Positions 1 to 6,800 of a stretch of DNA of 10,314 nucleotides are shown here, piece by piece (position 1 is the first letter of the stretch; each line of letters begins with the position of its first letter). Source of the DNA: Baffinella frigidus (Eukaryota; Cryptophyceae; Cryptomonadales; Baffinellaceae); contig MU646453.1 of NCBI GenBank assembly GCA_026770585.1, positions 604,413 through 614,726 on the forward strand, in the 5' to 3' direction. Made by a program: the position numbers and the translations under genes. The notes below the pieces were generated by a model. It did no database searches and was not told where the DNA came from. It was given only the letters and a program-made list of their open reading frames with translations.

Positions 1-119
1 GGGTTTCGGGTTTCGGGTTTCGGGTTTCGGGTTTCGGGTTTCGGGTTTCTGGTTTCGGGTTTCGGGTTTCGGGTTTCTGGTTTCTGGTTTCGGGTTTCGG
101 GTTTCGGGTTTCGGGTTAG
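1..119. repeat. Telomere-like (TTTCGGG)n array
   Basis: About 16 tandem 7-mers, mostly TTTCGGG with a few TTTCTGG, ending in GGGTTAGGG just before 121. This is a single-base variant of the plant/algal TTTAGGG repeat. The G-rich strand is plus. In the minus-strand gene it lies just after the exon 9 donor (142|141), so it is intron sequence, C-rich in the RNA. The array touches the window edge, so its full length is unknown. A chromosome end on the left would show the C-rich strand here, so this is not a left telomere. Confidence 0.9.
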
Positions 120-141
120 GGTTTTGGGGTGTCGGGGTTAC

Positions 142-192
142 CTCCGTGCGCATCGACGACGCGGCTGCGCGGCGGAGCTGGTACACGGCGAC
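142..192 (-). CDS. LMBR1-like gene, exon 9 (17 codons)
   Basis: A 51-nt exon between acceptor GAGCAG| and donor |GTAACC, phase 0 to 0. It encodes VAVYQLRRAAASSMRTE. This resembles the short amphipathic helix (L..L...L..A.....R....W) that precedes the next membrane segment in LMBR1 proteins. Its phase fits exon 8. Two truncated copies (452-466 and 601-641) keep the acceptor and the 5' part of the exon. The downstream intron turns into telomere-like repeats within about 20 nt. Identity is moderately supported because the exon is short. Confidence 0.6.
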
Positions 193-3100
193 CTGCTCAG
201 TGCCACGCCAGGCTCAGACAAGAAACCCCGTTAACTTCAGGGGTGAGAACACCCACGCCCGAGTCTTCGAAGGGGTCGCCAAAAGTCAATTCCCCTGCAA
301 GGCAGTAGTTTTCAAAAGTCAAAAACCGTGTCCTGACAAGGTTTAAAAAAATCAACCCCCTCCTCCACTCTGGCGTGGACATCCGCCAACCCGACGCAGG
401 CAGAGCTACAAGCTTCTAGAGGCATTTACTGCCACCATAGCACCACGCATACTGGTACACGGCGACCTGCTCACAAAAGCGCGTGTATTACGGATACTGC
501 CCGGTATAGTAACCTCCCTAGAAATCATAGGAGAAATTTCTATGGCATAGGTAATTTTACTTATGAATCCTAATTGAATCAATTACCCCTCCCAACAATC
601 CTCGAAGACGCTGCTGCGCGGCGGAGCTGGTACACGGCGACCTGTTCACAAAAGCGCGTGTATCACGAATAATGCACTGCCAGGGCGGAATTTTTGTTTT
701 AGTCAACTCACCTGCGGATGTGTAGTAAAAAAGTACACATTAAGTGTACCTCGTTTCTAAAGTCGACAGATTTGTGGGTGAATTGGCTTTTACAAAATCT
801 CCGGCCTGGCAGTGTAATGTCCGGTATGGTAACCTCCCCGGAAGAAACGCTGTCCGGCGCAGCCAACATCGTACAGGGCACTCTGGAATACACGTCAGAG
901 TTAGGCACGCTCTAGTTCTGCCTGCGTTAAGCTGGTCTCCTCGAAATGAGGAGACCGGGAGTTGAAGTCCCGGGGGTGTGGCGCAAATCCGTTCGTTTGG
1001 AGTGAACCTCGTTTGGAGTGAACCAACATCAGCCAGAGCCAACAGGCGTGATCAGAGTGACGGCAGGATTACACAGCGAACCCGTAGATTCTGTAAAAGT
1101 CAACACCCCCACAAATCTTTCAACTTTTGAAACGAGGTACACGATCTCTGTACTTGAAAATCGATTTTCGCCCTTGAGTTGACTAATACAAAAACTCCGC
1201 CCTGGCAGTGGATTGGGCATGCTTCCAGTAGGCTTTTCAGCACCAGCCCCAGGCCTATCCGGGCCTAACCCCTAAAACCTAAACCCTAAACGGGAAAACG
1301 GCACCCCCTTGGTAAAAACCGGGAGGAAGCGGGGGTTGGACAAACGCGCGTGATAGCCTCAGTGGTGGTTGGCTCAACGCTGGGACGCGGCGCACGAGAG
1401 CAGAAGATGCTCTAGAGAGTCACCAACCCAGAGTCATATATCACCAAGTATGCAACGTATACGAAGAAAATAATTCACGTCGGGGGTTGGAAGGGGGAGG
1501 GGTCCAAAGTACCATCTTAGCTGCGAGATCCGTAGCTGATTCGTTGTATTTCACGTCGAGGCTCGCAACCTCGCGCATGCACTTCCGAAGGCTCTTGTCG
1601 AGGTGCGACGCGTGCCATAACGCCCGAGGCACTACAGCGCACCCTGTGGAATATTGTGTGTTTGTCAGACACGTATATTTGGCGTATGGTGTCTTGGTCA
1701 GAAACGTATATTTGGCGTATGGTGCGTTTGTCAGAAACGTATATTTGGTACATGGTATGTTTGTCAGCAACGTATATTTGGCTTGTCGGGTGGCGACGCG
1801 TGCCATAGCACCCGCGGGACTACAGCGCACCCTGTGGAATGTTGTGTGTTTGTCAGACACGTATATTTGGCGTATGGTGTCTTGGTCGGAAACGTATATT
1901 TGGCGTATGGTGCGTTTGTCAGTAACGTATATTTGGTACATGGTATGTTTGTCAGCAACGTGTGTTTGGCGTGTCGAGGGGCGACGCGTGCCATAACGCC
2001 CAAGGCACTACAGCGCACCCTGGAATGTTGCGTGTTTGTCAGACACGTATATTTGGCGTGTGGTGTGTTTGTCAGAAATATATATTTGGCATATGATGTG
2101 TTTGTCAGCAACGTATATTTGTCATATAGTGTTTGCCAGCAGCGTATCTTTGTCGGTGTTTGTCAGCGACGTGAACGCCTGGCGCACAGCAACCGTCACG
2201 GGTGGGAATACGAGGGAGAGTGTGGCAAGTCGACGTCAGGGTACCACTCCAGGCCCTTGGGTGGGGTATTCCTTCCTCGTTCTTGGAGCCCTTGCCTCGT
2301 TCTTGGAGCCGTTTTATGCTAAAATTGACTTTTGAGAACCTTTTTCCATCAAAAATGACTTTTCAGGGTAGGGCATGGGGAGACGCGCCTTTAGGTCCTT
2401 TAGGTTGTAAATGCTCCCAACATGGCCCAACGACACGCCTTTCCGTAGAAAGGAATGCAGAGAAAGCATTTTTGCTTTCGGATCGCGTTTAGCTCTCCAG
2501 TGCAGAGGCTCGTGAAGAGGGGACAGTGAGTGGTTCTCTTGGGGTGTTTGAGGCTGCGGGTAGACAGGAGGAGGTAGGCACCACGTGGGGCAGGAAGAGG
2601 CAGATAGCATAGCGTGTAAGGAAGGTACACATCATGAGGGGTTTGGGGTTTAGGGTGTAGGGATTTGGGTTTAGGGTGTAGGGTTTAGGGTTTAGGGTGT
2701 AGGGTTTAGGGTTTAGGGTGTAGGGTTTAGGGAAGACCGAAGCCGACGAGGAAGGCGACCACCACGAGACAGATAGCATCGCATGTGAGACAGGTAGGTT
2801 TAGAGTTTAGGGTTTGGGGTTTGGGGGTTGAGGTTTAAGGTTTGGGGTTTGGGGGTTGGGGGTTGGGTTGTGGGGGTTGGGGTTTGGGGTTTAGGGAACC
2901 CTGAACCCCAAACCCTAACCCCGAAGACGTGATGGGAGGGGTACCGAAGCCGACGAGGAAGGCGACGACGACGAGGCAGATAGCGTTGGTCACCGCCATC
3001 ATACCTGCGTCAAGCCGTTTGTTGTCAGCAGGCGTATGCACGTTCTTAAAGAATCAACAATGTGTGTGGTGAAGGATTTGCACGGGGTGCGGACGCGAAT

Positions 3101-3684
3101 GGCAAGAAGAGACAACACGGCAATGCACTGCTAGCCAGAAGATTTTGTGTTGGTCAACTTTGAAAAAAACGGGAGAGAGGTGTAGTAAAATGGACGCCAC
3201 CATGGCGTCCGGGATTCTAAAGTGGATAGTTTCAAGGGGGGGTTGACTTTGGCAAAAATCCTGGCTAGCAGTGCAATGGTCTGCAGTCCCTGCTGTCCCA
3301 CATGACGCCGCCTTGAGGTACAGGTAAGGTAAGAGAGCATGCTTGCACCGTGGATGATGTGGTAGAGGTCGAGGTTGAGCACGATGATCACCTCTGCTCT
3401 CTCTCTCTCTCTCTCCTCCTCTCTCTCTCTCCTCCTTCTCTCTCTCTCTCCTCTCTCCTCTCTCTCTCTCTCCTCTCTCTTCTTCTTCTCTCTCTCTCTA
3501 ACGCATTTCTCTCTCTCCTCTCTCTTCTTCTCTCTCTCTCTCTCTAACTCATCTCTCTCTCTCTGTCATCTATCTCTATCTCGCACCGTAAATGATGTAG
3601 TAGAGGTCGAGGTTGAGCACGATGATCACCGCGAGCGCGATGATGTTGCAGGCCCTGCATCAGCGAGAATGTGAGTGTGTGTGT

Positions 3685-3746
<62 letters not shown>

Positions 3747-3762
3747 GCGAGAGAGACCGATC

Positions 3763-3805
<43 letters not shown>

Positions 3806-6800
3806 CGAGAAAAAAAGAGTCAGCGAAAGAGTCAGGGCCGGCAGCAGGCAAGTTGCCTCGCCGCTCAGGAGGCTACGATGCCCACTGAGCCCCAGATATC
3901 CGGGGTAACGTGACCAATTTCCAATAAAAATTGAAAAAAAGGATCCAATTCCGGATGAAAAGTGGCCCCATGTAGCCTTCTGAGTGGCCCCTGCTCCCCA
4001 CACGCCGTTCCTTGGAGCTTGTTTCCAAGCAGCCACCACACGAGGCTACCACTGCGAACAGAATAAATGGACGTTTTAGCGTTTTGTGGGAAAGTCTGCA
4101 CGGGAAGCGTGCAGGTACGTGACCAATTGCTGACTTTTGGCGTGTCTCCTGGGCAATAATCCAATAATCGACGTGGTAATCTGTTCGCAAGAGTAGCCTT
4201 GTGTGGAGAGGCTCCCTTCAATTCAATTTCGGAGGATACCAGAATCTGGCCCACTATCTTAAGCTTCCAAAGATTAAGATAAGGGTGTGTATGCTCTTTT
4301 AGGCATAAAATCAAGGCGTAAAATAGCATGTATGAGGACAAATTATGGTATCTTCCGAGATGTCATTTGCTGCGTCTCGCGGCCAGCCTTTCACGCGGGA
4401 GCGTTTCGCATCGACACGGGTCGCCTCCCGTTGGGCTGCAAAACGTGTGTATACGTTTCACAGAAGAATGTGTATGTTCGTTTCACAAAAGAATTCATGC
4501 TCAAACAGGCTGGGTAGGGCCCTGCGCGGGGGAGGGGGCTCACGAGGCGATGACCGGGCTCCTTTTCACTCGAAAGTTGACGGAGTTGTACCGCAACCCC
4601 AGCATGTCAACTTGAGAACAGTCAGCCAACCCGACTGAGGCCCTGCGCGGGCGTCTAGTGTCCTCTCAGGTTATGAGCTGTAGATCCTTTTTGCAGCGGG
4701 GGAGGGGGCTCACGAGGCGATGCACACGAGGATGACGTTGTCCCGGAAACATCTGTCGGAGTTGAGGGTTGAGGGTTTAGGTTTTAGGGGTTAGGGGTTA
4801 GGGATTAGGGTTTAGGGTTAAGGGGATTAGGGTTCAAGGTTTAGGGTTTGGGGTTAGGGGTTAGGGTTTAGAGTTTAGGATTTGGGGTTAGGGGTTGGCG
4901 TTTAGGGGTTGGCGTTTAGGGGTTGGGCGGAGGACGGCGTGCTCCTCTCGAGAAGCAAGCCCGAGAGGAGCAAGCCGCCTTTTGAAACTCCCGTGACTTG
5001 GTTACCCTACAAAACCAACAACCCCCCTCGAGTTCGGAGGGCGGCTGGAACGGGGGCTTGCTCACTGCGGCACACAGCTAGTAGTCAAGCAACGGTGGAC
5101 CAGTTTTCACTGCCAACATCATGGAAGGGGGTGCACTGTTGGAACCGCTTGAAGACGGTGAACTGGCGCGACTCGTAGGTTCGCAAGTTACTTTACAACA
5201 TCAGCAGGAAAAACTGAGGTGGGAGGGCGGCTAGGACAGGAGGGGCTTGCTCACTGATGGGAAGCGTTTGAACACGGTCATGGGGCTCCGAGAACAGTTC
5301 ACAAGTTACCCTAGGAAACCAACCCCCTTAACTTGGGAGAGCGGCTGGTTTAGGGTGTAGGGCGTAGGCTTCAGGGTTTAGGATACGGGGTTTAGGGTTT
5401 GAGAGAGGTTTGACCACTATCTCTAAAGTTTAGGGTTTCAGGGGTGACCACTATCTCTAAAGTTGAGGGTTTCAGGGGCCAGGAGCGCACTGCTGGAAGC
5501 GTTTGAAGACCGTGAACTGGCGCGACTCGTTGAATGCCGACTGGAAGTTGAGGATCACCCACCTTCGGGTGTAAGGTTTCGGGTTTCGGGTTTGGGGTTT
5601 AGGGTTTAGGGTTGAGGGTTGAAGGTTGAGGGTTTAGTGTTTAGGGTGTGGGGTTTAGGGTTTAGGGTTTGCGGTTTAGTGTTGAGTGTTGAGTGTTTAG
5701 GCTTTAGGGTTTGGGGTTTTAGGGTTGAGGGTTTGAGGAGGTAAGGGGTTCAGGGGTTCGGGGGTGTAGGGTGTAGGGTTCCCACCCGTGCGCCTTCGAC
5801 ACCGCATAGACGGTTTAGGGTTTAGGGTCGAGGGTTGAGGGTTGAGGGTTTAGGGTTGAGGTGAGGGTTGAGGGTTTAGGGTTTAGGTTGACCGTCTACG
5901 TCTTACGAGGTGATGCAGAGGAGGCCAAACGGAAGAGACCAAATCATGCTGAGACAGAGATTCATGGGCGAGGCCATGCAATTTAAACCGTGTTTTTTCT
6001 GTCTTCGGGTGGGTTTTGTGCTATCTTACAGCTATGTCGAAGCTAAGATAGCAAAATTTGAGAAAATCCACCCATAAGATAGAATGAAAGGCGGTTTAAA
6101 TTGAGTGGCCTCGCACATTAAGATAGGCCCTGCGGGAACAACCTCCGTAGGGTGCTACGGCATGCAAATTGCCCAAGAGGGCACATGAGTGGGGGAGGGG
6201 GGGGGGTGTAGGGTTCCCACCCGTGCGCCATCGTCACCGCGTAGACGGTCAGCCAAAGGCCGTGCAGTAGATCCTTCCACTGCTGGACCTGATTTCAAAT
6301 CGAAAGAGGTTTAATTTAAATCCGAATTCGCAGTAGATCGTCCATCACCGGCCATCATCAAACGTTACCACGTACGACGGTCACACAACCAGTGCAGCAG
6401 AGCCTTCCACTGCTGGACTTCGAATTCGCGTTAGACAGTCGGCCACAAGCCGTGCAGCAGGTCCTTCCATGGTTGGACCTGATGCGAAAACAGGTTCGAT
6501 TTGAGTCTGAATTCTCGTTAGATCACCCACCCGTGTGCCATCGTGACCGCGTAGACGGTCAGCCACAGCCAGAGCAGCAGATCCTTCCACTGCTGGACCT
6601 GATACGGAAACAGCTTTGATTTAGACAGCCACAAGCCGTGGAGTAAAATACTAATATAATTGAAATACGAATTCGCATGAGACGGTCCCACACGAGGCTA
6701 CCCAGGCGAACAGAATAAAACGGACTTTTGAAGTTGTGTGGGCAAATGATCACGTTTCCGCCCGCTGAGCGGTCGGACCTGTGTAAAGTCGCTGCTTTTC

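Noticed and set aside
1-119. A true chromosome end at the left edge
   Set aside because: The G-rich strand points into the window; a left telomere would show CCCTAAA on plus. Intact exons flank the array.
931-978. tRNA gene or 3' half of a tRNA
   Set aside because: A 7-nt loop with a stem resembles a T-arm but lacks TTC.A; there is no matching acceptor stem, D-arm or anticodon arm.
2255-2285. 27-nt exon encoding a Pro-Arg-Ala-Trp motif after exon 7
   Set aside because: It lacks a pyrimidine tract, and the exon at 1513-1643 supplies the same motif with better context.
1441-2322. Long overlapping open frames on both strands across the satellite
   Set aside because: The 33-bp unit is a multiple of three, so frames without stops in one unit stay open throughout; several frames are open at once. 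Only the exon 8 part has family support.
3587-3654. NRAMP-type transporter segment (ALxVIxxLNLxL)
   Set aside because: The likeness is limited to one hydrophobic stretch; phase and order with the flanking LMBR1 exons explain it better.
3350-3888. Ser-Leu-rich and Arg-Glu-rich proteins
   Set aside because: They are translations of (CT)n and (GA)n microsatellites.
4909-5178. Plus-strand open frame
   Set aside because: It spans telomere-like repeats and the antisense of partial exon-4 copies, and has no recognisable domain.
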